Part shown: positions 1-7,349 of the stretch, one piece after another
Layout: each line of letters opens with the position of its first letter
Position numbering within the stretch: the first letter of the stretch is position 1
Source of the DNA: a virus
Virus record (IMG/VR): IMGVR_UViG_3300031521_000307
Location: 1 to 27,339 of that record
Strand: one strand, 5' to 3'
Length of the DNA: 27,339 bases
Notes under the pieces: generated by a model
The model's input: only the letters and a program-made list of their open reading frames with translations
Told to the model about the DNA's origin: nothing
Databases searched by the model: none
Position numbers and translations under genes: made by a program

Positions 1-98
1 CTCTGTGAGAAATTCAATACTCAAGCCAGGGGCATCGTTTGTGATGACAGCATCGCATGCCACTCCCCGTCCCGGTCCCTGCACTAATGGAGACTGTG

Positions 99-617
99 AT
101 GGAATACACACTGGATGAATTCATCGCGACAGTCGCTGACACGATGGGCGTACTGATCAAGCTCGAGGGCATGATCGAGTCAGGGTGGGCTATGGCCCGC
201 TTCGATATGTCGTTTCAGGAGTTTCTCAAAACTGATCGGCAGATGCCTATTGCGAATGCTCTTTTGAAAAAGGCTGAGGAAAAGCCCAAAGAGCAATGCG
301 CTGCTGAAGTGGAGAAGATTCAAAACACTATCTTGCGGCGATATCTCGCATCCCATCGAGTGCTTCAACCTGATCCGGAACTCCCCAAGAGAAACTGCAA
401 TTTGCTCTACTATGCACTCATGGGCGATACTCCTGAGGAAAGCAAGGCGGTGCATTATGCAGGAGATGTGTCTGATCGGTCTATCCCAGCCCAGAGCATC
501 TTCAAGTTGGTTCCTCCGGATGCAGTTCTTTGTTGGATCTACAAGGTGCGAGAAGACGGATCGTATGAGAGGATCTATTTTCCACCCTCGTCACTGACTG
601 CCTTGGGCGTTCAGTGA
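99..617 (+). CDS. Hypothetical protein, 172 aa
   Basis: I do not recognise this protein. The reading frame is open from an ATG at 57, but the ATG at 99 is the better start: it has GGAG at 89-92 with a 6-base spacer, while the ATGs at 57 and 87 have no good ribosome binding site. From 99 the product starts MEYTLDEF and is soluble-looking, with a helical N-terminal half and a charged stretch (KKAEEKPKEQ) near residues 70-80. The C-terminal part (about 130-172) looks beta-rich and ends with aromatic residues. No signal peptide or membrane segment is visible. It is followed after 22 bases by a 58-aa gene on the same strand and is probably co-transcribed with it. Function unknown. Confidence 0.7.
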   Translation: MEYTLDEFIATVADTMGVLIKLEGMIESGWAMARFDMSFQEFLKTDRQMPIANALLKKAEEKPKEQCAAEVEKIQNTILRRYLASHRVLQPDPELPKRNCNLLYYALMGDTPEESKAVHYAGDVSDRSIPAQSIFKLVPPDAVLCWIYKVREDGSYERIYFPPSSLTALGVQ

Positions 618-639
618 GACACTGATTCAGGAGAGTGTA

Positions 640-816
640 ATGCCATCAAAGTCGGAGAAGCAACACCGGCTCATGGAAGCGGCTGCTCACAATAAGGAAT
701 TTGCTGACAAAGTCGGCATTGACCAAAAGACCGCTCGTGAGTTCCTTGAAGCTGATAAGCGCCGGGATGAAGAACTGTCCCACAAGCACAGCAAAAAGAA
801 ATCCAAGAAGAAGTAA
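640..816 (+). CDS. Small basic conserved phage protein, 58 aa
   Basis: This short gene starts at ATG 640 with GGAG at 630-633 and stops with TAA at 814-816. The product begins MPSKSEKQHRLMEAAAHNKE, continues with a VGIDQKTAREFLEADK segment, and ends in a lysine tail (KKKSKKK). From memory this matches a family of very small phage proteins that begin MPSKS.KQH.FMEA.AHN and carry an F..KVG(V/I)....EF..AD core; their function is unknown to me. The lysine tail suggests nucleic-acid or virion DNA contact, which is inference. A strong hairpin lies directly downstream (819-854), so this is likely the last gene of its transcript. Confidence 0.75.
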   Translation: MPSKSEKQHRLMEAAAHNKEFADKVGIDQKTAREFLEADKRRDEELSHKHSKKKSKKK

Positions 817-818
817 CC

Positions 819-854
819 TATCCTACCTAATGCATTCCTGCATTAGGTAGGATA
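819..854 (+). terminator. Perfect 16-bp hairpin, probable 3' end
   Basis: The arms 819-834 and 839-854 are perfect inverted repeats around a TTCC tetraloop, 2 bases after the stop of the 58-aa gene. There is no following U-run, so a classical rho-independent terminator is not certain; an RNA-stabilising or processing hairpin is an alternative. Confidence 0.6.
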
Positions 855-1004
855 TATGCTGTGCTCAAAGAAATCTCAAACCTACATTACTTATTTGAGT
901 TGTGTTAAGCGCATAACTCATTCTTGTTGAAGCCATGCAATCGAGCATGTAACTTCGCGTCATTAACAGTCTAGGTTATTAGGACCAGACAGAGAGGTAG
1001 TAAA
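855..1004. other. Intergenic region, possible operator-like repeat
   Basis: About 150 bases without a convincing gene. It holds an imperfect inverted repeat at 896-920 (TGAGTTGTG and CATAACTCA arms, one mismatch). A promoter for the gene at 1005 is expected here after the hairpin at 819-854, but I see no -35/-10 pair good enough to call. Confidence 0.35.
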
Positions 1005-1418
1005 ATGAAAGAAGAACTTTTGAGGACCACGTCCAAGGGCCTGGAAGGCACGTATGAAAATTGTGAGGATCATGCCCAGTGCTTGATTCCCATGATTGAC
1101 GAACTCGTTGAGGTCGTCCGTACACGTGCTCAGTTCATGCTTTGGCGACAGGGTAATAATGTCCACATCCTGAAGTCCAAGAACGGCAACCAGTACGTCC
1201 TGCGTGGCTTCACGGCGGGTTCTCCCAAGGAATACGTTGGGATCAGCCTGGCCTTGCGTATCAAGCGCGGTGATGAACGTCTCCTCATGACCGCTCGTCA
1301 CGATCATCACAAGAGTCTCTTTCGCATGGCTCGTTTCCTGATTCAGACGAGTCTCTGCGAGAGTCTCGATGTGTCCAGTCAAACCGGTCACTGCACAAGT
1401 TCTCCCGACGAAGATTGA
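1005..1418 (+). CDS. Hypothetical protein, 137 aa
   Basis: I do not recognise this protein. The ATG at 1005 is preceded by an AGAGAGG-type ribosome binding site (about 990-997). The N-terminal 45 residues are helical (MKEELLRTTSKGLEGTYENC...), followed by a probable beta segment around residues 50-75, then a basic helix containing ARHDHHKSLFRMARFL, and a Ser/Thr-rich acidic tail (TSSPDED). Soluble. It stands alone: an intergenic region lies before it and a hairpin (1440-1472) after it. A large open frame on the opposite strand here is a shadow, because this strand has the ribosome binding site and matches the direction of its neighbours. Confidence 0.7.
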   Translation: MKEELLRTTSKGLEGTYENCEDHAQCLIPMIDELVEVVRTRAQFMLWRQGNNVHILKSKNGNQYVLRGFTAGSPKEYVGISLALRIKRGDERLLMTARHDHHKSLFRMARFLIQTSLCESLDVSSQTGHCTSSPDED

Positions 1419-1439
1419 CAAGCTTTGCAGTAAAAAATA

Positions 1440-1472
1440 ACTGCTACCCAGTATCCCATGCAGAGTAGCAGT
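1440..1472 (+). terminator. Hairpin downstream of the 137-aa gene
   Basis: The arms 1440-1447 (ACTGCTAC) and 1465-1472 (GTAGCAGT) pair perfectly around a 17-base loop, 21 bases after the stop at 1418. A weak T-run follows (1478-1481). It is probably a 3' end for the gene at 1005. Confidence 0.45.
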
Positions 1473-1519
1473 ACCCATTTTCACACACATACCTACATGT
1501 AACGAAAGGAAACTCAGCC

Positions 1520-2008
1520 ATGGCTGAAAAAGAAACCAAACCCCTCGACGCCGAAATCATCAAGAACGCCGAAACAATCCAGACTGCTCTGGCCAAGCTC
1601 GAAATCCCCGCCGGTGCCACGACCGCTGAGCTGAAGCTCGACGCCAAGCCGTTCTATGAATTCGTCGCACCCTTCGGCATCACCGAAGAGTCCGAAGCTG
1701 CCCGCCGCGATGCCTTCTCCAAGTTCTACGCCGCTGCCGGCTACGCCACCGGCCTTGTTGGCAACAACGCCTTCGTCGCCAACAAGGACCTCAAGCAAGT
1801 CGACACGACCATCTCGGTCGGCGGTCGTGACCACGTCGAATTCGGCTATCGCCGCAGCGCCATGGTTCCGAACGGCAATGAACAAGTCGAACGCTTCGGT
1901 GTGCTGACCGGCAAGGTCGTCATCTCGGGCACCAGCTCGAAGGCCGCGAACATCGTCGCCGTCAAGACCGCCCTGTCGACCGCCGCGCGCGAACGCTTCG
2001 GCAAGTAA
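1520..2008 (+). CDS. Abundant-type protein of unknown function, 162 aa
   Basis: I do not recognise the fold. The gene is notable for how it is written: codons are dominated by GCC, CTC, ATC, GTC and AAG, as in the sheath, tube and tubulin-like genes of this window and unlike its direct neighbours. It has a strong ribosome binding site, CGAAAGGAAAC at 1503-1513, identical to the one in front of the tubulin-like gene. The product is soluble and Ala-rich, with an N-terminal helix (residues 10-27), a central segment with glycines (ATGLVGNNAF), a beta-type region (TISVGGRDHVEFGYR) and a C-terminal helix ending ARERFGK. It is flanked by hairpins on both sides, so it is probably a single-gene transcript. 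A high-copy virion or DNA-associated protein is inferred from codon use only. Confidence 0.8.
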   Translation: MAEKETKPLDAEIIKNAETIQTALAKLEIPAGATTAELKLDAKPFYEFVAPFGITEESEAARRDAFSKFYAAAGYATGLVGNNAFVANKDLKQVDTTISVGGRDHVEFGYRRSAMVPNGNEQVERFGVLTGKVVISGTSSKAANIVAVKTALSTAARERFGK

Positions 2009-2029
2009 TACCTCGTCTCCGGCTAGAAA

Positions 2030-2091
2030 CACCAGCTCCCTCGACTTCGGTCAGGGAGCTGGTGCTATAGTTTGAGATACTCTTTTTTTTT
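2030..2091 (+). terminator. Strong hairpin with TTCG loop and delayed T-run
   Basis: The arms around 2030-2041 and 2053-2064 pair perfectly (CACCAGCTCCCT / AGGGAGCTGGTG). The interior GAC-TTCG-GTC extends the stem with one bulged base and a TTCG tetraloop. A run of nine T follows at 2082-2091, but 17 bases after the stem, farther than in a classical terminator. Probable terminator of the 162-aa gene. Confidence 0.6.
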
Positions 2092-2103
2092 CTGGACACT
2101 ACC

Positions 2104-3330
2104 ATGGATAAACTAGTTAGGGACGTTTTTGATGACGTCTGTTCTGATTTGGATATCAATCAGAACTTTCTGAAGCGCCTGAACGCTTATCAGGTAGGCT
2201 TCGTAAGTAAGAATGAAGAACACGCATCATTCTTCGGCGGGCATGTGCTGGGAGTACAGCGCGTGCGCTTCACTCCCACTGACAACAATCGTTGGTTCGA
2301 TGAGATCCTTCAGGCAGATGAGGTTGAGCTCAAAGAACGTATTGATGAAGTGCCGGGTATCAATCCCGAGTACAACGTCTCCAGCGATGCATTCAACCTC
2401 TCGTGTTTTTGGTTGGCACACGCCATCTGGAATTCACACAAGCTCTCTGACAAGCAAAAAGACGCCGGCATGATTGATGTGATGCTCGTGCTCAACTACC
2501 GGTACATCACCAGTCGTATTGTTAGGCACTTCATCTATCCTGCTGAAGAGAGTGTGGCTGAGGCTACCTATGTATCCTTGTCCAACAAGTTCGCCATCAA
2601 ACAGTATGGCACTTGGTATAACGTGCTCTACAACCGTGCTTGTGACATCACCAGTCGGGAAGGTAAGAAGTTCTCCGTCATTTCCAAGATGAATGATGAC
2701 AAGGAACTCGTGGGTGTGGTCAATGATTCCCAGGGTCGTATCCGTGACATGGTCAAGAACATCTATACGGTATTCCGAGATGTTCACAGAAGCGGCGTGA
2801 AGATCACATCTTCGTCTGACTTAGTGGAGTTCGATGGCAGCTCTGTGCTCAAGGATCGTGTCAAGGGCCTGGCCAACTACAAGCAGTACATCTTCTCTGT
2901 TCTGGGGGATCAGGCTTCTTTTGTCAAGGATGAGTTGGTAGCAACGATCGAGAACATCGTTCATACCATGCCTCCTAAGCTCTTCAGAGAGACTTTGATC
3001 TGGGTGAGTGAGGAGTACTCCAAGCAGAAGAACTCGCAGCTTGTGACTGCATTTGTCGACGAGACGCTCACGCACAGTTTTGCATATCTGTCTGACCATG
3101 TGTCTCTGGTTCGCAACTCTGTCAAGCTCCCTGGATTGCTCTCTCAGATCAAGGGCGTCTACACATCTTCCCGTTCCACAGAAGAAGTGTTGTTTGCTAT
3201 TCGTAGTCAGGCTGAGACGATTGTTACCATGGCCACGGGTAACAAGAACAAGAACACTATCGCGTCTGTGCGTACGGGTCTGATGCTCTATGTGGTGGCT
3301 CGCACATATACCAAGAGCCATTACGGGTAA
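2104..3330 (+). CDS. Conserved-looking hypothetical protein, 408 aa
   Basis: I do not recognise this protein. It starts at ATG 2104 just after the T-run at 2082-2091; no strong ribosome binding site is visible (GGACACTACC precedes the ATG). It is mainly alpha-helical. The N-terminal 90 residues are acidic (DVFDDVCSDLDIN). A central region with many aromatic residues (SCFWLAHAIWNSHKL; YGTWYNVLYNRACD) spans about residues 110-190. The C-terminal half is helical and basic, ending in a segment about 370-408 (ATGNKNKNTIASVRTGLMLY...). No signal peptide or clear membrane span is visible. Its length and position suggest a virion or replication accessory role, but nothing in the sequence decides this. 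Confidence 0.8.
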   Translation: MDKLVRDVFDDVCSDLDINQNFLKRLNAYQVGFVSKNEEHASFFGGHVLGVQRVRFTPTDNNRWFDEILQADEVELKERIDEVPGINPEYNVSSDAFNLSCFWLAHAIWNSHKLSDKQKDAGMIDVMLVLNYRYITSRIVRHFIYPAEESVAEATYVSLSNKFAIKQYGTWYNVLYNRACDITSREGKKFSVISKMNDDKELVGVVNDSQGRIRDMVKNIYTVFRDVHRSGVKITSSSDLVEFDGSSVLKDRVKGLANYKQYIFSVLGDQASFVKDELVATIENIVHTMPPKLFRETLIWVSEEYSKQKNSQLVTAFVDETLTHSFAYLSDHVSLVRNSVKLPGLLSQIKGVYTSSRSTEEVLFAIRSQAETIVTMATGNKNKNTIASVRTGLMLYVVARTYTKSHYG

Positions 3331-3397
3331 GCTGTGATGTGGTTTTGATCAGTCACATATTACAATTATGAGACGAGTCAAAAATTTGCTGTATAGT

Positions 3398-3508
3398 ATG
3401 AGAGAAATCATTCAAGAGAGATTCCCCACCTACCTCTCCAGATACGGATCTGACTGCTTGAAAGAATTGACCTCGACAAAATTGGAAGAACCGAGAGATT
3501 ATCTTTGA
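3398..3508 (+). CDS. Possible small protein, 36 aa
   Basis: A short frame from ATG 3398 to TGA 3506-3508 encodes a product beginning MREIIQERFPTYLSRYGSD. A second tiny frame (16 codons, ATG 3508) overlaps its stop in a TGATG arrangement and ends inside the hairpin at 3546-3573. The amphipathic helical character and the lack of other genes over this stretch make it plausible. No clear Shine-Dalgarno sequence precedes it, so it could be chance or a leader peptide. Confidence 0.3.
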   Translation: MREIIQERFPTYLSRYGSDCLKELTSTKLEEPRDYL

Positions 3509-3545
3509 TGATCTCCACATTCAACCGTCGTCTTTTGTTGGCACT

Positions 3546-3573
3546 CCTCCACAGGTAGAAATGCCTGTGGAGG
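3546..3573 (+). terminator. 10-bp hairpin upstream of the 105-aa gene
   Basis: The arms 3546-3555 (CCTCCACAGG) and 3564-3573 (CCTGTGGAGG) are perfect complements around an 8-base loop. No U-run follows. It lies 28 bases before the ATG at 3601, so it could end the upstream transcript or act in the 5' leader of the next gene. Confidence 0.4.
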
Positions 3574-3600
3574 TTATGCCGGTATATAGGAAAATGCATC

Positions 3601-3918
3601 ATGAGTGTGCGATTCAGGTTTCCAGAACTGTGGATCAAAAGCCGTATCGACAGAGCCAGATTTGCCAGCTCTTTGATGGCATTTCTCTCAACCAAAAAAC
3701 TTTACTCAGCAGTCACATCCATTGAGGTGCACAAAACCTACCTCAAGGCAAGATTGAATGACAAGACTGAAGTCACGCTCAGGGTTAATGCGTCGCCACT
3801 GACCCGAGAGCCGGACAAGATGATTGTCTACAATCCGTTCTTTGACAAGCGCAGCGAGATTACCGTACCCAAAGAGGAGACGGTCTCGATTAGCGAGCAT
3901 TTCAGAATTTTGCAGTGA
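3601..3918 (+). CDS. Hypothetical protein, 105 aa
   Basis: I do not recognise this protein. The ATG at 3601 is preceded by AGGAAAA (about 3588-3594). The product is basic: the first ~30 residues are rich in Arg and aromatic residues (MSVRFRFPELWIKSRIDRAR), and the rest looks like a small beta-rich domain (about 40-100) with alternating hydrophobics (VEVHK-type strands, then KMIVYNPFFDKRSEITV). It is soluble. It is followed by a 79-base gap before the next gene, which contains an AAGGAGG sequence (3955-3961) not placed at any obvious start. Confidence 0.6.
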   Translation: MSVRFRFPELWIKSRIDRARFASSLMAFLSTKKLYSAVTSIEVHKTYLKARLNDKTEVTLRVNASPLTREPDKMIVYNPFFDKRSEITVPKEETVSISEHFRILQ

Positions 3919-3997
3919 AACCCCTTCGGTCAACTAGTATGTCTCAACGTGAACAAGGAGGATAGAGACACCAGACCTAACGAATGTGGAGATCATC

Positions 3998-4456
3998 ATG
4001 ATCATCGATTTGAACGAGGATACAATCCGCGCTCTCAATGCGGCAGTGGTACGTAATGCTTACAAAGTTGATAAGTTCAAAAGGGACTACGCTGAAATCA
4101 AGCGCAGGCTCTTTTCCCTGCCGGATAAAGCAAGATCTGATGCTGATCTTGATGTGCTTCTTGCCAGCAAGCAAATGATCGCTCTCCTGGATCATCTCTT
4201 CTTCATGGGAGATGAATACAGGAACATCATCAGTACTCCCGAGTCTGTTCTCACCGAAGTGGACGACGATGACTTCTATACCGTCTACTGGAAGAACGGT
4301 ACTCGCAAGGTGGTACATGGTCCTAGCGTGGAGATTGCCTATACCAGGGCAGGCTACACCGCCAAGGATGCCATGAGTATTGAATGGGTAGATAAGGGCG
4401 TGACGAACACTCATGCCTTTGACGTTAAGAAGCGTGCTTGGGTAGTCAAGAAGTAA
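3998..4456 (+). CDS. Hypothetical protein, 152 aa
   Basis: I do not recognise this protein. The frame is open from a GTG at 3986, but the ATG at 3998 has GGAG at 3988-3991 with a 6-base spacer, so I place the start there (product begins MIIDLNEDTIRALNAAV). The N-terminal two-thirds are helical and charged. The C-terminal third reads like a compact beta domain with the segment DDDFYTVYWKNGTRKVV, a pattern like small SH3-type or WGR-like modules; that is only a resemblance. It is the last gene of the plus-strand block and is followed by a strong hairpin with a T-run at the convergent junction. Confidence 0.7.
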   Translation: MIIDLNEDTIRALNAAVVRNAYKVDKFKRDYAEIKRRLFSLPDKARSDADLDVLLASKQMIALLDHLFFMGDEYRNIISTPESVLTEVDDDDFYTVYWKNGTRKVVHGPSVEIAYTRAGYTAKDAMSIEWVDKGVTNTHAFDVKKRAWVVKK

Positions 4457-4476
4457 CCCAGTTCAATTATGCGTAG

Positions 4477-4522
4477 CATACCAGAGAGGGGAATCCCCTC
4501 TCTGGTATGTCTATTTTTTTTT
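4477..4522 (+). terminator. 15-bp hairpin plus T-run at convergent junction
   Basis: The arms 4477-4491 and 4495-4509 pair perfectly around an AAT loop, followed by a run of nine or more T from 4514. It lies between the stop of the 152-aa gene (4456) and the stop of the minus-strand 217-aa gene (4527). The T-run serves plus-strand transcripts; the hairpin could also stop minus-strand transcripts. Confidence 0.75.
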
Positions 4523-4526
4523 GCTC

Positions 4527-5180
4527 TTATTCACCAGAAGCAATGTTTCGAGCATAGGTGTAAGCACTGAGCAAACTGATCTCCTGGCCATTGATTACGT
4601 CATATTGAATACAACTGAAATCAATCGTCGTTCGCAACTTGAGTTCATCAATGTAAAATCTGATGGAGCCAGCAGGAGATGAGCCTTTCTTTCTACTCAC
4701 AGTGAAATGAATGGGTGCAGCGCCATCAATAGCTTGTGTCGAGGGCTCCACACTTATTCCATCACCCATTACTTCAGTGCGAACTGTGTAGCTCTTTGCT
4801 TTGTAACCAGGAAATGAAACCACTACATCTTGAACAGTGTCTTGCAAGAGATTAAAGGTCCCTGGCTGCGCTGTAAACTGTCCGAGGTAGGCGTACGCCT
4901 CCATCTCTCGGATAATCGTTTTAACGAGCAATTTGAAGCCTTTGGGAACGTTTATGTTCTCCTTCTTTCTCTCATCGAATGCATAGACCATGAGAGTTTC
5001 GGAATCTTCATCGATTATGTGCCGAAGATTGGCAGGTGCTACTTGATAGCGCACCTCCGTTCTCCTCTCAGATCGATTCCGAAAACCCAGGGTAACAATC
5101 GAATCATTCTGTTGAGGCTCAAATACACAGAACGTCTGGTCAAGAGGCAGTTTGTGAATCTTAACCCTCAAGCCTGCCAT
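4527..5180 (-). CDS. Beta-rich protein downstream of terminase, 217 aa
   Basis: This gene starts 17 bases after the TerL stop and has an AAAGGAG ribosome binding site 6 bases before its ATG, so it is translated from the same message as TerL. The product has a beta-rich N-terminal region (residues 1-85), an aromatic/alanine helix near 90-100 (EMEAYAYLGQF), and a C-terminal half of alternating hydrophobic residues (SYTVRTEVMGDGISVEP, then APIHFTVSRKKGSS and SIRFYIDEL). That pattern resembles an immunoglobulin-like beta sandwich. A virion surface or head-completion role is inferred from its place after TerL. I cannot name the family. It is the last gene of the minus-strand block. Confidence 0.75.
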   Translation of the reverse strand: MAGLRVKIHKLPLDQTFCVFEPQQNDSIVTLGFRNRSERRTEVRYQVAPANLRHIIDEDSETLMVYAFDERKKENINVPKGFKLLVKTIIREMEAYAYLGQFTAQPGTFNLLQDTVQDVVVSFPGYKAKSYTVRTEVMGDGISVEPSTQAIDGAAPIHFTVSRKKGSSPAGSIRFYIDELKLRTTIDFSCIQYDVINGQEISLLSAYTYARNIASGE

Positions 5181-5197
5181 TGCATCACTCCTTTCAT

Positions 5198-7333
5198 CTA
5201 TCTTTGCAGACGTCGCCTGAACTTGGAATTCTTGCGGGCTTCTCTGGTCTGTCTCAAGATATCGTCGATTGAATAGACATCGTCATTCCTCAGGACAATA
5301 CGCCTGTCAAGAAGCATGAGTTCGTGTTCCAGTTTCATGACAATCACTTCGTCGCTCGTATTGATTAGTTCGTCGTATATTTCTTCAATGCGCCGACGAA
5401 TGTGAATCTGTTCCATAGCTTTGTTTCTCTCACCATAATCCATATCCTGGGTGATGACCAAAGAGCTATAGAAGATACGAGAGTCAATGTCGTAATACGC
5501 CATGCCACGGGCCGATGTCATGAACCAGTGGGTGAGTAGCCACCCGATGATCATATCGTCGTGAGCGCCATCCTCGTGGTCAACACGGCCATTCTTCATG
5601 GTGAGGGTATTGACCTGACCAATCAGCACACGATCCTTGACCAACGCACCACAACGGTTAGTAGCCATACGCAGGCACTTACCATAGAGCTCACTGCGTG
5701 CATTGATACCAGAACTACTGGTGGCGAAACCAAACTCCTTCTTGTACCTGACATAGACGTTAACATCACGCCTATTCATGGGGCGACTGATCTCGAGGAA
5801 CTGCTCATGCCTCTCTTCAGACTCATGCACGAGACGGTTATAGATCCTCTTGAAAGGATCAATCCCCTTCTCAGGCAAGAAGAGCAGCAGATAGTCGATG
5901 ATGGTGATGGCACTTGAGCGACGCTCAGGGATCATGAAGAGCCGTGGGTAAGTCTCCAACAGATGCACAAACCACTGAGCCACCTTGATGAGGTTCGTCT
6001 CATTGATCGTAGCACCTCCCAAAGTACCGCCTGTAGAAGCATCTGTAAAGACCAGTCCGATATCATCCCCGCCTCCAGCATCGGAGGTGTCAATGCCTAC
6101 CAACACTGTGCCTTCATTGAGCTTACGCATGACTTCATGCTCTTCTTTGTACCATCTCACAACGTACGGGTACTTGTCGAAGAACTGAGTGAAGACTACT
6201 TCCTCAATACTCTTATTAATGCGATCGAGGACTTCTTGAGAAAGCGGATGCGATTCATTACCTGACGTCCACCTATTAAGGTAGTCGCGCTCAGCATCCT
6301 CACCTTCAGACAATGCTTCACGAATGCGCTGGCGCAGCCAGTCGTCACTCTTACCGAGCATGCGGTGGTTGAATACAGCAGCTATTCGGTAGTCTCCACG
6401 CTTGGTCATGGCGCAGATAGTTTCTCTGAGCTTTTCGATGTTCTCAATGTCAAAGAACTTTTCAGTCCAGACTGCCGATTCCATCAACAGCTTGTAGAAA
6501 TACCTGCCATCAGGGTCATCTCGCTTACCGGCCGTGGTTGTGAAGATCACGCCATGTGGAGCATCGAGTTCCCGTGCCCGTTCCATAGCTGCACCTGTAG
6601 ATGCCAGAGCAGCAGGAAGTGCTGTTTCCAGGTTTACTTGGAATGGGCCTTCGTCGATCAAGAAGATGGGGGATGTGAGACCACGACCCATGTTCAGTGC
6701 GCGTTTCTTGGATGCTTGAGGAACGTGAGTACTGAATGTGTTGCCGAGCTGATCAACAGTGATTTCTTCACCATTGTTCGCATCTGCCTTTGTCATCGTA
6801 ATGAGATAACTAGGCAACTCAGCAATGATGTCCTTGATACGCTGGATGTTCTTACGTCTGAGGTTGTCATCCTTCGTCATCAAGTTGATGTGAGTCTTCA
6901 CACCCATGATGTTCAAAAGGACAGCCATCAATCCATCAGCACCAAAGCTCTTCCCCGTCTGACGAGGCTGGATAAGAATGATCTGTGCGTGGACAAAGAA
7001 ACTCCACCAGAGCGCAATGATGCCTCGGTTAGCCACAACAGGAACGCCGTCTGCTCCCGACAAAGGAGCAGCGCGTAAAAGTTCTCTCAAGCAGTACCAC
7101 GGATTTTCTTTTGCTTCCAGAGCGATCATCGCCATCTGTTCAGCAGTCAGATCTGGATCGAATGGGTCGACACCCTGAAGGTTTGGGTTGTGAAGCGCTA
7201 GGATAAATGCGTGATTCTTAATTCCCATCAATCGATACACAGATGCCAGCCTGACAAAGGACTGGTTCTTTGTTTGTGTATCAGCAATTGCGAAGGAGTG
7301 CTTAGTCCAGTCAGAACCGAACAGGATCGCCAT
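5198..7333 (-). CDS. terL: Terminase large subunit (TerL), 711 aa
   Basis: TerL packages phage DNA into the head: an N-terminal ATPase drives translocation and a C-terminal RNase H-like nuclease cuts the concatemer. Visible ATPase motifs are Walker A QPRQTGKS (122-129), Walker B IFLIDEG (223-229, D227 and catalytic E228) and coupling motif TTTAG (265-269). The nuclease acidic residues are in GIDTSDAGGGDD (D415), IPERRSS (E470) and GAHDDMIIG (D592/D593). At 711 aa it is longer than the usual 450-620 aa: about 120 charged residues follow the nuclease, including a helical region (ERNKAMEQIHIRRRIEEIYD) and an Arg-rich tail. Start: ATG 7333 with AAGGGAAG upstream. The downstream 217-aa gene is 17 bases away. 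No small terminase was identified. Confidence 0.95.
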   Translation of the reverse strand: MAILFGSDWTKHSFAIADTQTKNQSFVRLASVYRLMGIKNHAFILALHNPNLQGVDPFDPDLTAEQMAMIALEAKENPWYCLRELLRAAPLSGADGVPVVANRGIIALWWSFFVHAQIILIQPRQTGKSFGADGLMAVLLNIMGVKTHINLMTKDDNLRRKNIQRIKDIIAELPSYLITMTKADANNGEEITVDQLGNTFSTHVPQASKKRALNMGRGLTSPIFLIDEGPFQVNLETALPAALASTGAAMERARELDAPHGVIFTTTAGKRDDPDGRYFYKLLMESAVWTEKFFDIENIEKLRETICAMTKRGDYRIAAVFNHRMLGKSDDWLRQRIREALSEGEDAERDYLNRWTSGNESHPLSQEVLDRINKSIEEVVFTQFFDKYPYVVRWYKEEHEVMRKLNEGTVLVGIDTSDAGGGDDIGLVFTDASTGGTLGGATINETNLIKVAQWFVHLLETYPRLFMIPERRSSAITIIDYLLLFLPEKGIDPFKRIYNRLVHESEERHEQFLEISRPMNRRDVNVYVRYKKEFGFATSSSGINARSELYGKCLRMATNRCGALVKDRVLIGQVNTLTMKNGRVDHEDGAHDDMIIGWLLTHWFMTSARGMAYYDIDSRIFYSSLVITQDMDYGERNKAMEQIHIRRRIEEIYDELINTSDEVIVMKLEHELMLLDRRIVLRNDDVYSIDDILRQTREARKNSKFRRRLQR

Positions 7334-7349
7334 GATAATCTTCCCTTGA

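Noticed and set aside
3955-3961. AAGGAGG as the ribosome binding site of the 152-aa gene
   Set aside because: It is 36 bases from the ATG at 3998 and 24 from the GTG at 3986, too far; GGAG at 3988-3991 fits the ATG better.
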